From positions 62,001 to 126,000 of the forward strand of contig NZ_WBSM01000010.1 in the NCBI RefSeq assembly GCF_009299505.1: 64,000 nt of DNA, in the 5' to 3' direction. The stretch's first letter is position 1. Each line of letters starts with the position of its first letter. Position numbers and translations under genes: made by a program. Below, in pieces: positions 25,674-34,731 of this stretch. Source of the DNA: Bifidobacterium ramosum (lineage in GTDB: Bacteria; Actinomycetota; Actinomycetes; Actinomycetales; Bifidobacteriaceae). The notes beneath the pieces are model-generated. The model was not told the DNA's origin and did no database searches. It was given only the letters and a program-made list of their open reading frames with translations.

Positions 25674-25874
25674 GTGCTTTCTCGAAACTGAGAGGCAGAT
25701 TTTCGTTCAGGGCGAGGTCTTTCTGCAAACTGAGAGGCAGCGATCACGGACGCGGCCTCGCTTCTGCGGCCTGTTTTCGTGTGATATGAGGCGAATACGC
25801 CGGAGACGTGCCTCTCGGTTTTGAGAAAGACCCTTGCGCGAGCGGAAATCTGCCTCTCAGTTTTAAGAAAGCAC
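25674..25874. repeat. Nested long inverted repeat with CTGAGAGGCAG cores
   Basis: The outer arms GTGCTTTCTCGAAACTGAG and CTCAGTTTTAAGAAAGCAC enclose a second pair: GGTCTTTCTGCAAACTGAGA at 25716 and CTCGGTTTTGAGAAAGACC ending at 25832. Each left arm carries AACTGAGAGGCAG and each right arm TGCCTCTCRGTTTT. Middle sequence about 80 bases. It could form a double cruciform or two nested terminators after the DUF624 gene. Confidence 0.8.
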
Positions 25875-25931
25875 CGGTGATCTGGAAAGTATGCGTGGTC
25901 GGCTGGTCTTCGCGTTCCTATACTGGTGATT

Positions 25932-25943
25932 GTTAGCGCTAAC
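25932..25943. promoter_or_regulatory. Candidate LacI-type operator GTTAGCGCTAAC
   Basis: A perfect 12-base palindrome inside TGTTAGCGCTAACG, 48 bases before the GH43 start at 25991. The TATACTGG stretch just upstream (25919-25926) may be the -10 box. It is typical of LacI-family sites with a central CG. The GCGCTA core resembles the site at 31114, but the flanks differ, so the regulator is uncertain. Confidence 0.6.
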
Positions 25944-25990
25944 GGGGTGTCGTTCGTCATTGTCACCCACATTGATATCACGGAGGAATC

Positions 25991-27160
25991 ATGACGCAAC
26001 CATACGAAGCGTACGTCTGGGCGTACTTCACCGGCGACACCGGCGGCAATGAACAGGTCAGCCTCGCCGTCTCGCGCGGCAACGACGCACTCAACTGGCA
26101 GACCCTCAACGGCGGCCGACCGCTGTTCACCTCGACGTTCGGCACGCGCGGCCTGCGCGACCCGTTCATCATGCGCTCGCACGACGGCAATCGCTTCTAC
26201 ATCATCGCCACCGATCTGAATGTCGCCGCGCTCCACGGCAACTTCCGCGAGGCGCAGTGCCGCGGATCGCGGTACCTCGAGATCTGGGAATCCGACGACC
26301 TCGTGCACTGGGGCGAGCAGCGGCACGTGCTCGTCTCCGCGCCGGACGCCGGCAACACGTGGGCGCCGGAGGCGTACTGGGTGCCCGGACTCGGCGAGTA
26401 CGCGGTGTACTGGTCATCGAATCTGTACCCTGCTGCGGCTGAGGGTTCGGCCGCGTCGTTCGATCCGTCCGCGAAACCCGATCCCGCGCACATGACCGAC
26501 GAGGAGATCGCCGCCGCGCAGGCTGCGCGCGCACTGCCGTCCTACGGACGCATGATGATCGCGACGACCAAGGACTTCCGCACGTTCTCCCGGCCCCGCG
26601 TGTGGATGGACGTGTGCCGCGGCAACGGCCACGACGGATTCGGGCTGATCGATGCGACCGTCGCGCGCGACGGCGACTGGTGGTACCGATTCGTCAAGGA
26701 CGAACGATACATGACCGTGCGCGAGGAACGATCGCATGACCTCATGGCGTCGGTTGCGGGCGATGCGTTGCCGGGGGAGCAGGGCGCGGCCGGCGGCTCA
26801 TGGCAGCTGGTGCGCGAAAACGTCGGCGTCGGTCTGCCGAACGGCGAGGTCGGCGAGGACGGCAGACCGAAACCGTTCACGCGTGGCGAGGGGCCATGCA
26901 TCTTCCGCGCGAACGACGGCGACGTGAACGGCTACCGCTGGTTCCTGTTCATTGATCAGCCGCGCTACCACGACGGTCCAAACCACTACATCGGCTTCGC
27001 CACGCAGGACCTGGCCGACCCTGACGGGTGGACGCCGGTCAGCGGCAAGCTGCGCGAGGGCATCCCGACCAACGCCGACGGCGGCAAGCCGCGTCACGGC
27101 ACGGTGATGCCCATCACCGCCGCCGAACGCGACCGTCTGCTCGCCGCATTCGGCGTCTGA
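25991..27160 (+). CDS. GH43-like glycoside hydrolase
   Basis: Predicted five-bladed propeller hydrolase, 389 residues, no signal peptide. Catalytic candidates are Asp57 (GLRDPF), Asp221 (LIDATV) and Glu300 (RGEGPCIF). Other matching words are HWGEQRHVLV, TWAPEAYW, DWWYRFVKDERYMTVREERS and PRHGTVMPIT. An insertion at about 148-183 (Ala/Asp/Glu-rich) is absent from the relatives. The start follows CACGGAGGAATC. It has its own palindromic operator, so it may begin a transcription unit that includes GH78. Confidence 0.86.
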   Translation: MTQPYEAYVWAYFTGDTGGNEQVSLAVSRGNDALNWQTLNGGRPLFTSTFGTRGLRDPFIMRSHDGNRFYIIATDLNVAALHGNFREAQCRGSRYLEIWESDDLVHWGEQRHVLVSAPDAGNTWAPEAYWVPGLGEYAVYWSSNLYPAAAEGSAASFDPSAKPDPAHMTDEEIAAAQAARALPSYGRMMIATTKDFRTFSRPRVWMDVCRGNGHDGFGLIDATVARDGDWWYRFVKDERYMTVREERSHDLMASVAGDALPGEQGAAGGSWQLVRENVGVGLPNGEVGEDGRPKPFTRGEGPCIFRANDGDVNGYRWFLFIDQPRYHDGPNHYIGFATQDLADPDGWTPVSGKLREGIPTNADGGKPRHGTVMPITAAERDRLLAAFGV

Positions 27161-27179
27161 TCGCCTTCCTTCCCTCCCT

Positions 27180-27334
27180 AACGGACATACAGCCGATTAC
27201 AGTACCCGTATCGGCTGTATGTCCGTTGGGGAAATGTGCCGGCAGAGTTTTTCAGGACGTTTCTATTCGTTTATGCTCTTCTCTCTAACGGACATACAGC
27301 CGATTTACCCACTCAAATCGGCTGTATGTCCGTT
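27180..27334. repeat. Family A palindromes, two 48-bp units
   Basis: Units at 27180-27227 and 27287-27334, each AACGGACATACAGCCGAT, a variable 12-base centre, then ATCGGCTGTATGTCCGTT. They lie in the GH43-GH78 gap. Translated in one frame such units give the recurring nonsense peptide NGHTAD...IGCMSV, which is why short frames across the window appear alike. Confidence 0.9.
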
Positions 27335-27466
27335 GAAGGGGAGAGGGGAGGGGCGCACGATGGCAACAGGTGGCAAATGACGGCAACGATGGTACCGGCG
27401 ACCTACGCTGAACCCGTATCGTGTATACGTGTCCGTCACACGACTCGTCATAGAGGAGGAGTCCGC

Positions 27467-30400
27467 ATGCTGCTGATCAACGACCGTCACGCCCCGGTGG
27501 ATCTCGAACCCGGCACGGTCCCCGTGTTGCGTTGGCGCGACGATGCCGTGACCCGGGCCGCCGATTCCGTGCGCTGCGGCGATCCCGTCGCCTATCAGGT
27601 GATCGTCGCCGAGACCGCGACGGATGTGCTCGCCGGTCGCGGCTCGGTGTGGGACGGCGGCTGGGCCGACGGCGACGCGTGGAACGGCGTGCCGCTGGAT
27701 CATGTCGATACCGATCCGTCACGTCGATACTGGGTTTCGTTGCGGTGGAAGTATGCGGATGGCACGATCGGCGACTGGGCCGAGCCAACGACGTTCGGTA
27801 CCGGTGCCGGCCGTGACTGGCACGCCGATCCGATCTGGGGTCCGGAATCGTCGACGTCGGATGACGATGCGACCGTCGGCGAACGTAACGACACCGATCT
27901 GGCCAACGCATCGACCGCGCGGGATCGTCGTACGACCGCCGCGACGGTCGCGGACCTCGGCAACGCCACCGGCTGGGCGATCCTACGGGGCACCGTCACC
28001 CTGCCGGACAAGCCGATCCGCTGGGCCACACTCAACGCCACCGGCGCATCCACCCGCCCCGCACGCCAGTTCGTGTATCGTCTCCGGCTCAACAACCGGT
28101 TCGTCGGCGTCGGCCCGACCTTCCCGATCCACGACGAAGCCCGCTACGACGGCTACGACGTCACCGAGCTGCTCCGCGCCGGCGACCGCAACGCGATCGG
28201 CGTCGTCGCCTATGCGATGGACGACCGTCGATTTATCGCCCAGCTCGACGTCTGCTATGCGGACGGCACTGTCGAACATTACGGCACCGGCGCACCCGGC
28301 GCACACGGCATGATCTGGCGCGCGCTCGCCGACCCGGCCGCCGTCTACCCGCCCAGCGCGTCGATCGGCACGCAGTACTTCGACGCTCCGGCCGAAAACG
28401 TGCGCGGCGACGCGTATCCGTACGATCTCGCCGATCCTGATGCGCATTGCGATGACGTCGCCGGCACTGTCGACAGTGCGTGGATCCCGGTGTCCGTCAA
28501 ACCGCCGTTCGCCGAACTGTTGGCCACGCCGACCGACAAACTCGCCGTACGATACGTGCGGCCGACGTCGCTGCTGCGCGTGGAACGTCCCGTGAAACAT
28601 GGTGATCCCGACGACGCGTCGATCTGCACTACGGCCGACGCTGCGGTCGGTACCGCAACCGAATCCGCCGCCCAGATCCTCAGCGTCGTCGCCGACTTCG
28701 GTGGCGCGCACATGGGCGGCATCCGACTCAACCTGCACCCGCGCCGGCCGATCGACGTCACCGTTCGATACGGCGAAATCCTTAACCCCGACGGCACCGT
28801 CAAGTTCCATCTCTCCGCCGGCAACACGTACGAGGAGCATTGGCGCATCGTCCCCGGTGGTCGTCCGATCGAAACGTGGGGGCTGCGCGTCTTCCGCTAC
28901 GTCGAAATCAGCGTGAGTCAGCCGCCGGCCGCGCCGTCGTCGTGGGATACGCCGTCGCCCACCGGGCTTGACGAGCGAGCCGCCGCGATCGCGGAGATCC
29001 TGCTCGGCGGCGATGACGGTCGCGATGATACGGATCGTAGCGACTATAGCAAGATCGACACTAATAATACGGAACGCATTATTTGCGCGAACGTTGTCAC
29101 CGACAGTTGCGCCGCCGCGACCGACGGCATCCCCGCACTGTCCGCCGCCGCGCTCGTCCACCCGTCGCTGGCCGGCTCGACCGACGGTTATCCCGGCGCG
29201 TTCCGTTCGTCCGATCCCGCACTGAACAAGGTCTGGCAACTGTCCGCGCACACGATCGAAGTGCTGAACGGCAACATCTACGCCGACTCGTGGACCCGCG
29301 AACGCGCTGCCTACGAGGCCGACGCGTGGCTCCAGCAGCGCGCGCACCTCGCGCTCGACGCATCCCCCGCGCTCGGCGCGTACACGATCGACTACCTCAT
29401 CGCGAACCGCACCTGGCCCACCGAATGGCCGCTGTATCTCGTCCTCGCCGTGCATGACGCGTGGATGCGCGGCGGCTCGACCGCACAGATCGCCGACCAG
29501 TACGACGGCCTGCTCGCGTTGCTGCCCGACCGTTATCTCGACGCGGCGACCGGCCTTATCGTCAAGGCGCCGGGTGAGTCGAGCAGGACCGACGGTGATC
29601 TCGTGGACTGGCCGCCGTCCGAACGCGACGGATTCGTGTTCGGCGAGGTCAACACGGTCGTCAACGCGCTCGCGTCGCGCGTGTACGCTGATATGGCCGA
29701 TCTCGCGCGGGCCGTCGGGCGTGGCGATGACGCGGTGCGGTTCGCGAACGTCGCGCTGCGGATGCGCGAGGCGATGCATCGGCGACTGTACGATGCGGAT
29801 CGCGGCGCGTATCTGGACGGGCTGACGGTGGCCGCGGCTGACGATGCCGGTGCGACGACGGTCGATAACATCGATAAGGCGAACGTCGCCGCGGTGATGA
29901 CCGGTGATGCCGGCGCAACTGATGACGGGTGTGTCGATGAGCCGGCTGCGTTCGTCGCCGGCGGGCGTCGGTTCGTGCCGATCGATCACGCGTCGCTGCA
30001 CGCGTCCGCGTTTGCGCTGGCGTTCGCCGACGTGCCGGCCGCGCGGGCGGCGCGGGTTGTCGCGTTCCTGCGTTCGCGCGGCATGGCGTGCAGCGTGTAC
30101 ACGGCTGCACCGTACCTGCTTGGATTGTATGCGACGGGCGTGGCCGGGGCGAGCGGGGATGCGACCGCGATGATCACCGACCGCCGCACCACGCATTCGT
30201 GGGCGTACATGATCGCGCAGAACGCGGGCGGCACGATGGAGGCGTGGGATGTGGCGCGCAAGCCGAACACCACGTATTCGCATCCGTGGGCCGCGTCGCC
30301 GGTGTTCCTGCTGCCGGAGGGGCTGATGGGCGTGCGTTCGATCGAGCCGGGGTATCGTCGGTTCGAGGTCGCGCCGCAGCCGGGGGAGGTGCGTGCGGCG

Positions 30401-30589
30401 AGTGCCGTTGTGCCGACGCCGGCCGGTGACATCCGCGTGGCGTACCAGGTGACGGATGGTGGTGCGGCTGATGATACGGTTGCGGTCGAACTTGATCTGA
30501 CCGTGCCGTCGCGCACCCGCGCCGACGTGAAGCTGCCGCGCGCGACGTACCGCGATCTCGGACCGGGCGAGTACCACCTGATCGGCTGA
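27467..30589 (+). CDS. GH78 alpha-L-rhamnosidase
   Basis: Cytoplasmic alpha-L-rhamnosidase, 1040 residues from the ATG at 27467 (ATAGAGGAGGAGTCCGC upstream). A longer frame from 27236 would translate a palindromic repeat and is rejected. The N-terminal beta domains (1-575) include the rhamnosidase N-domain (WAILRGTVTLP...TLNATG, FVGVGPTFP, YDVTELLRAGDRNAIGVV). The six-hairpin barrel starts near 575. Catalytic candidates are Asp607, Glu612 and Asp619 in DSWTRERAAYEAD, with the spacing of characterised GH78 enzymes, and Glu925 in GGTMEAWD with His939 after it. DSW replaces the common DCP. It probably removes terminal rhamnose from AGP or pectin side chains. Low-complexity insertions lie near 385-400 and 510-545. 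Confidence 0.95.
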   Translation: MLLINDRHAPVDLEPGTVPVLRWRDDAVTRAADSVRCGDPVAYQVIVAETATDVLAGRGSVWDGGWADGDAWNGVPLDHVDTDPSRRYWVSLRWKYADGTIGDWAEPTTFGTGAGRDWHADPIWGPESSTSDDDATVGERNDTDLANASTARDRRTTAATVADLGNATGWAILRGTVTLPDKPIRWATLNATGASTRPARQFVYRLRLNNRFVGVGPTFPIHDEARYDGYDVTELLRAGDRNAIGVVAYAMDDRRFIAQLDVCYADGTVEHYGTGAPGAHGMIWRALADPAAVYPPSASIGTQYFDAPAENVRGDAYPYDLADPDAHCDDVAGTVDSAWIPVSVKPPFAELLATPTDKLAVRYVRPTSLLRVERPVKHGDPDDASICTTADAAVGTATESAAQILSVVADFGGAHMGGIRLNLHPRRPIDVTVRYGEILNPDGTVKFHLSAGNTYEEHWRIVPGGRPIETWGLRVFRYVEISVSQPPAAPSSWDTPSPTGLDERAAAIAEILLGGDDGRDDTDRSDYSKIDTNNTERIICANVVTDSCAAATDGIPALSAAALVHPSLAGSTDGYPGAFRSSDPALNKVWQLSAHTIEVLNGNIYADSWTRERAAYEADAWLQQRAHLALDASPALGAYTIDYLIANRTWPTEWPLYLVLAVHDAWMRGGSTAQIADQYDGLLALLPDRYLDAATGLIVKAPGESSRTDGDLVDWPPSERDGFVFGEVNTVVNALASRVYADMADLARAVGRGDDAVRFANVALRMREAMHRRLYDADRGAYLDGLTVAAADDAGATTVDNIDKANVAAVMTGDAGATDDGCVDEPAAFVAGGRRFVPIDHASLHASAFALAFADVPAARAARVVAFLRSRGMACSVYTAAPYLLGLYATGVAGASGDATAMITDRRTTHSWAYMIAQNAGGTMEAWDVARKPNTTYSHPWAASPVFLLPEGLMGVRSIEPGYRRFEVAPQPGEVRAASAVVPTPAGDIRVAYQVTDGGAADDTVAVELDLTVPSRTRADVKLPRATYRDLGPGEYHLIG

Positions 30590-30615
30590 GCCGGCGGTGT
30601 GCCGGAAGTGCTGTT

Positions 30616-31058
30616 GGTCACGCGATGGTATTTTGGCGGTATTTGCCATCCCGTGATCGCAGGCCGGGCGTGCGCCGGTCACGCGATGGAAAACAGATCG
30701 GATCTGCCGTCGCGTGACCTTGTATTCGGATATTTCGCGGTCACGTGATGGCATTTTGGCGGTATGTTCCATCGCGTGACTGCGGGGCCGGTCGCGGGAT
30801 GGCATATGAGCCGGTTTTGCCATCCCGTGACCTCGTGATCGAGCATTGCGTGGTCACGCGATGGTATTGAGGCGGTATTTTCCATCCCGTGGTCGGGCTG
30901 TTGGTCACGCGATGGAAAAGCGTCTCCGTATGCCATCGCGTGACCTTACCGGCGGAGGATGCAGGCGCACGCGATGGTTTTGTATCGCAACAATCCATCG
31001 CGTGATCGGGCTGCTGGTCACGGGATGGCAGAACGTCGCTGTATGCCATCGCGTGACC
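30616..31058. repeat. Phased array of eight family B palindromes
   Basis: Units start at 30616, 30677, 30739, 30790, 30852, 30903, 30964 and 31016. Each is about 43 bp: a 13-base arm GGTCACGCGATGG (variants), a 17-base loop of variable sequence, and the arm CCATCGCGTGACC (variants). Measured between the ATGG words, successive distances are 61, 62, 51, 62, 51, 62 and 51 bp, so linkers are about 8 or 19 bases. GCGATGG and GGGATGG arms are mixed, sometimes within one unit. It fills the gap between GH78 and the GH31 promoter. Confidence 0.92.
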
Positions 31059-31113
31059 GCGCGGCCGTGAACAACATACTTCGTTTGATCGTCGAACTAT
31101 CGCGTGTCGCAAA

Positions 31114-31129
31114 ATTGTAGCGCTACAAT
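31114..31129. promoter_or_regulatory. Candidate LacI-type operator ATTGTAGCGCTACAAT
   Basis: A perfect 16-base palindrome 72 bases before the GH31 start, with ATAATGAATG just downstream. A near-identical site is at 14876-14891. The predicted binder is the LacI protein encoded right after GH31 (33460). Confidence 0.7.
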
Positions 31130-31200
31130 AATGAATGTCACCGATGAACCATCACCGTATGTCGTAACGAATATCAACCCAACTCCAGCAAGGAAGCGTC

Positions 31201-33447
31201 ATGACTGAACCCACCCAAGACTATCCGAACATCGTCGGCACATCCGCAGACGAGATCGCGTCGACCCTCGCCGGCGCCACCAACGGCAACGCCACCGACG
31301 TCAGCGTCGAAAACTCGGCCACATCGTCCGATCAACACAACGACATCGCCGCGCAGGTCTTCCACGTCGACCCGACCGGCACCGCGATCGAATGGACCAG
31401 CGACGGCGAATACGTGCGCGTCGACGCGTGGGGCGCGAACAGCGTGCGCGTGCGGTCGCGACTCATGCAGCACCCGCTCGACACCGACTGGGCGCTCCTC
31501 AAGCCGCCAGCCAACGCACCCAAGCCGAGCATTGCGGTCGGCGAGACCGCCGCCGCGCTCGTCAATGGTGAGATCGCGGTCAAACTCGAGATCATCGGCT
31601 GGGCCAAGGACCAGCTGCGACTGCACTTCATCGACACACGCACCGGAAAGACGCTCCTCAAGGAAGCCTCCGACGGCGGCGCACTCCGCCTGCGCGCCCG
31701 CAAGCACAACCCGCTCGAATCCGGCGCGGAAGCACCGGTCGCATCCTTCGAGCCGCCGGCCGGCGAGCATCTGTACGGCATGGGCGAATACCAGCAGAAC
31801 GTCCTCGACCTCAAAGGCTCCACGCTCGAACTCGCGCACCGCAACTCGCAATGCTCCGTCCCGTTCGTCCTCTCCAGCGCCGGCTACGGGTTCCTGTGGC
31901 ACAATCCGGCCATCGGCCGCGTCACGTTCGCACAGAACCGCACCGAATGGCAGGCTGACTACTGCGATCAGATCGACTACTGGATCACCGCGGGCCGTAC
32001 GCCGGCGCAGATCGAATCGCAGTACGCCGACGCGACCGGTCACGCGCCCGTCATGCCCGAATGGGGCCTCGGATTCTGGCAGTGCAAGCTGCGCTACTGG
32101 AATCAGGAGCAGCTGCTCGACGTGGCGCGCGGCTTCAAGAAGCGCGGCATCCCGCTCGACTTGATCGTCGTCGACTTCTTCCACTGGCCGCTCATGGGCG
32201 ACTTCCGTTTCGACGAGGAATTCTGGCCCGACCCGAAGGCCATGGCCGACGAACTGCACGCGATGGGCGTCAAGCTCATGGTGTCCATCTGGCCGCAGAT
32301 CGATCTCAAGTCCGAAAACTACGAGGAGATGCGCCACCGCAACTTCCTCGCCAAGACCCGCACCGGCAAGGACGTGGGCATGTGGTGGCCGCGCGACAGC
32401 CAGTTCTTCGACGCGACCAACCCGGACGCGCGCAAGTTCGTGTGGGGCAAGGTCAAGGAGCACTACACCGACCTCGGCGTGGACGCGTTCTGGCTCGACG
32501 AGGCCGAACCCGAGTGGGGCGGCGACTACGACTACGCGCATTACATTTTCAACGCCGGCCCGGTCGGCAAGATCGGCAACCTGTACCCGCAGAAGTACAA
32601 CCAGACTTTCTACGAAGGCCAGCTGTCGATCGGCCGCGAGAACAACGCGGTGAACCTGTCGCGCGCCGCATGGGCCGGTGCGCAGCGCTACGGCGCGCTC
32701 GTGTGGTCGGGCGACGTGCACTCCACGTTCGACGATCTCAAGGCGCAGATCACGTGCGCGATCCACATGGGTGCGGCCGGCATCCCGTGGTTCACCACCG
32801 ACATGGGCGGCTTCGCCGGCTCCGACATCACCACCGACGCGTTCAAGGAACTGTTCGTGCGCTGGTGCCAGTTCTCCACGTTCCTGCCCGTCATGCGCAA
32901 TCACGGCGACCGCGGCCCGGACCACCATCAGGTGCTCGACCAGCGCGGCAACCAGATCACCCATGTGCACACCGGCGACGACAACGAGCCGTGGAGCTTC
33001 GGCGCGGACGTTGAGAAGACGATGGTCAAGTACATCCGGCTGCGCGAGGCGATGCGTCCGTACACGCGCGAGCTGTTCGCGGCGGCGCACGAGTCCGGCC
33101 AGCCGCTCGTGCGAGGACTGTTCTATGAGTTCCCGGGCGAGGAGGCCGCGGCCGACATCGCCGACGAGTATCTGTTCGGACCGGATATTCTGGTTGCGCC
33201 GGTGACCGAGCTGGGCGCGCGCTCGCGCGAGGTGTACCTGCCGGGTGCGTCCGGGGCGGCTGGCGCGAGCGAGACCGGTGCCGCTGGCGATGCGTCTGGT
33301 GCGCCCGCCGAACCGACCACGTGGACGAATCTGCACACCGGCGAGACGTTCGTCGGCGGTCAGACGATCACCGTCGACGCGCCGCTCGACGTCGTGCCGG
33401 CGTTCGCCCGCAACGGTCGCGATCACGGCCTTGCCGGACTGATCTGA
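31201..33447 (+). CDS. GH31 alpha-glycosidase, alpha-xylosidase-like
   Basis: Cytoplasmic GH31 enzyme, 748 residues. The N-terminal domain (about 50-285) has GEHLYGMGEYQQN (188-200). The barrel begins near PEWGLGFWQCKLRYW (286-300). The nucleophile is Asp433 in FWLDEAEPE and the acid/base Asp505 in WSGDVHSTF. Substrate-loop words include WPQIDLKSENYEEM and WFTTDMGGFAG. The RYW and WLDEAEPE pattern is closer to alpha-xylosidases than to alpha-glucosidases, but GH31 also contains alpha-galactosidases. The start follows AGCAAGGAAGCGTC. Residues 1-50 are a low-complexity tail, and an Ala/Gly insertion lies near 682-703. The LacI gene follows after 12 bases, probably in the same transcript. The neighbouring GH120 supports xylosyl substrates. 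Confidence 0.92.
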   Translation: MTEPTQDYPNIVGTSADEIASTLAGATNGNATDVSVENSATSSDQHNDIAAQVFHVDPTGTAIEWTSDGEYVRVDAWGANSVRVRSRLMQHPLDTDWALLKPPANAPKPSIAVGETAAALVNGEIAVKLEIIGWAKDQLRLHFIDTRTGKTLLKEASDGGALRLRARKHNPLESGAEAPVASFEPPAGEHLYGMGEYQQNVLDLKGSTLELAHRNSQCSVPFVLSSAGYGFLWHNPAIGRVTFAQNRTEWQADYCDQIDYWITAGRTPAQIESQYADATGHAPVMPEWGLGFWQCKLRYWNQEQLLDVARGFKKRGIPLDLIVVDFFHWPLMGDFRFDEEFWPDPKAMADELHAMGVKLMVSIWPQIDLKSENYEEMRHRNFLAKTRTGKDVGMWWPRDSQFFDATNPDARKFVWGKVKEHYTDLGVDAFWLDEAEPEWGGDYDYAHYIFNAGPVGKIGNLYPQKYNQTFYEGQLSIGRENNAVNLSRAAWAGAQRYGALVWSGDVHSTFDDLKAQITCAIHMGAAGIPWFTTDMGGFAGSDITTDAFKELFVRWCQFSTFLPVMRNHGDRGPDHHQVLDQRGNQITHVHTGDDNEPWSFGADVEKTMVKYIRLREAMRPYTRELFAAAHESGQPLVRGLFYEFPGEEAAADIADEYLFGPDILVAPVTELGARSREVYLPGASGAAGASETGAAGDASGAPAEPTTWTNLHTGETFVGGQTITVDAPLDVVPAFARNGRDHGLAGLI

Positions 33448-33459
33448 TCCGATCCGGCC

Positions 33460-34731
33460 ATGGCTTCCGTCACCCTTGACGACGTCGCCGCGCGCGCCGG
33501 CGTTTCGCGCATGACCGCGTCGAACGCGCTGCGCGGCAAAACGGTCGCCGGCGATCCCGACAGGCCGCTCGTCAAACCGGCGACCGCCGCACGCGTACGC
33601 AAGGCGGCCGCCGAGCTCGGCTATCGACCGAACCTCGCCGCGCGCCGGCTCAGCTCCGGTCGCACCGGCATCATCGGACTGTCCGTCGCCGACCTCGACA
33701 TGATCTTTCCCGCCGCGCTCGCCGCGACGCTGTCCGATGAGGCGTACCGACGCGGCTTCCAGCTCGTCACCCAGCAGACGCGCATGTCCGCCGACTACGA
33801 GCGCGAGATGCTTGGCAGCGCCAGCGCGCAGGTGTGCGACGGCACGATCGTGTGCTGGCCGACGCGCGACACCGTTGCGGCGCTCGCGTCCATGCGCGGG
33901 CATCCCACGGTCGTGCTTGACGGGTTCGGGCTGGACGGTGATGCGGGTGTTGGCGATGACGGTGGCGCGGGTGCGAATACGGATGCGAATACGGATGCGG
34001 ATCGCCCGTTGGATCGCGTGTTTACCCCATGTGTTGCCGGTGCGCGGGCGGCGGTGCGGCATCTCGTTGCGGCCGGTGCGCGGCGGATACTGCTGCTCGG
34101 CACGTCGTACCGTGAGCCGACGGCGTTGGCCGGTGCTGCGAATAGCGCCGAATTGCGGTTGCGCGGCGCGTGCGAGGCGTTGCGTGAGGCCGAACTGCCG
34201 TACGGGCCGGATCTGGTGCGACCATGCGGCTGGACGCGGCGGTCCGGGTACGACGCGATGACGCGGATCCTCGCGGAGTGCGGGATCGCCGCGAGCGGTG
34301 TCTCTGTTGACGGCTGCCGTGTCGATGATGCGGCAGCTGACGACGGGCGAAACGCTAGCGATGAGTGCTGTGTTGCGGATGCGGTTGCTGATGGCAGGCG
34401 GGGCGTTGACGTTGCGTCGAGGCTTGGTTTCGATGCGGTGTTCTGCATGGCTGATACGGTCGCGATCGGCGCGCTCAAGGCGCTGACCGATGCCGGAGTG
34501 CGAGTGCCGGATGACGTGATGGTCATGGGCTTCGACGGCGTGGAGGACGGCCGATACACCAATCCCGGACTATCCAGCGTCGCGATCGATGTCGGTGAGA
34601 TCGCACGAGTATGCCTTGATATGCTCGCCGATCGTATTGGCTCGGGGGATGGCCGCGTTGCGGCGTCGCGTGCTCATACGCTCGCCTACCGTATCGTCGC
34701 GCGCGGCAGCGCCGAGCGAAACCGCTCCTAA
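33460..34731 (+). CDS. LacI-family transcriptional regulator with low-complexity insertions
   Basis: Predicted repressor, 423 residues, longer than the usual 330-350. Helix-turn-helix: VTLDDVAARAGVSRMTASNAL. An insertion VAGDPDRPLVK follows in the hinge-proximal region. The effector domain is interrupted by Asp/Ala/Gly/Asn-rich stretches at about 163-188 (GDAGVGDDGGAGANTDANTD) and about 290-325. It still contains FDAVFCMADTVAIGALKAL and GFDGVEDGRYTNPGLSSV. The insertions derive from short tandem repeats such as GCGAATACGGAT and sit at likely surface loops. It is predicted to act on ATTGTAGCGCTACAAT in front of GH31. The ribosome binding site is weak, so translation may be coupled to GH31. Confidence 0.93.
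   Translation: MASVTLDDVAARAGVSRMTASNALRGKTVAGDPDRPLVKPATAARVRKAAAELGYRPNLAARRLSSGRTGIIGLSVADLDMIFPAALAATLSDEAYRRGFQLVTQQTRMSADYEREMLGSASAQVCDGTIVCWPTRDTVAALASMRGHPTVVLDGFGLDGDAGVGDDGGAGANTDANTDADRPLDRVFTPCVAGARAAVRHLVAAGARRILLLGTSYREPTALAGAANSAELRLRGACEALREAELPYGPDLVRPCGWTRRSGYDAMTRILAECGIAASGVSVDGCRVDDAAADDGRNASDECCVADAVADGRRGVDVASRLGFDAVFCMADTVAIGALKALTDAGVRVPDDVMVMGFDGVEDGRYTNPGLSSVAIDVGEIARVCLDMLADRIGSGDGRVAASRAHTLAYRIVARGSAERNRS

Noticed and set aside
27236..27466. N-terminal extension of the GH78 protein
   Set aside because: The extra 77 codons translate a family A palindrome (giving NGHTAD...IGCMSV) and lack a ribosome site, whereas ATG 27467 has GAGGAGG upstream.
27983..30823. Very long open frame on the strand opposite the GH78 gene
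   Set aside because: High G+C DNA gives long antisense frames. The GH78 frame has full domain motifs and a good start site; the antisense product is Arg/His/Gly-rich without family motifs and runs into palindromic repeats. Similar antisense frames over GH31 (31174-34062), the third transporter (53615-56218), GH42 (8203-10290) and the lyase-like gene (5640-7925) were rejected for the same reason.
30616..31058. CRISPR array reading of the family B repeats
   Set aside because: The repeated word is half of a palindrome in alternating orientation, the arms vary between units, spacing alternates between 51 and 62 bp, and no cas genes adjoin. The regularity is reported as a finding instead.
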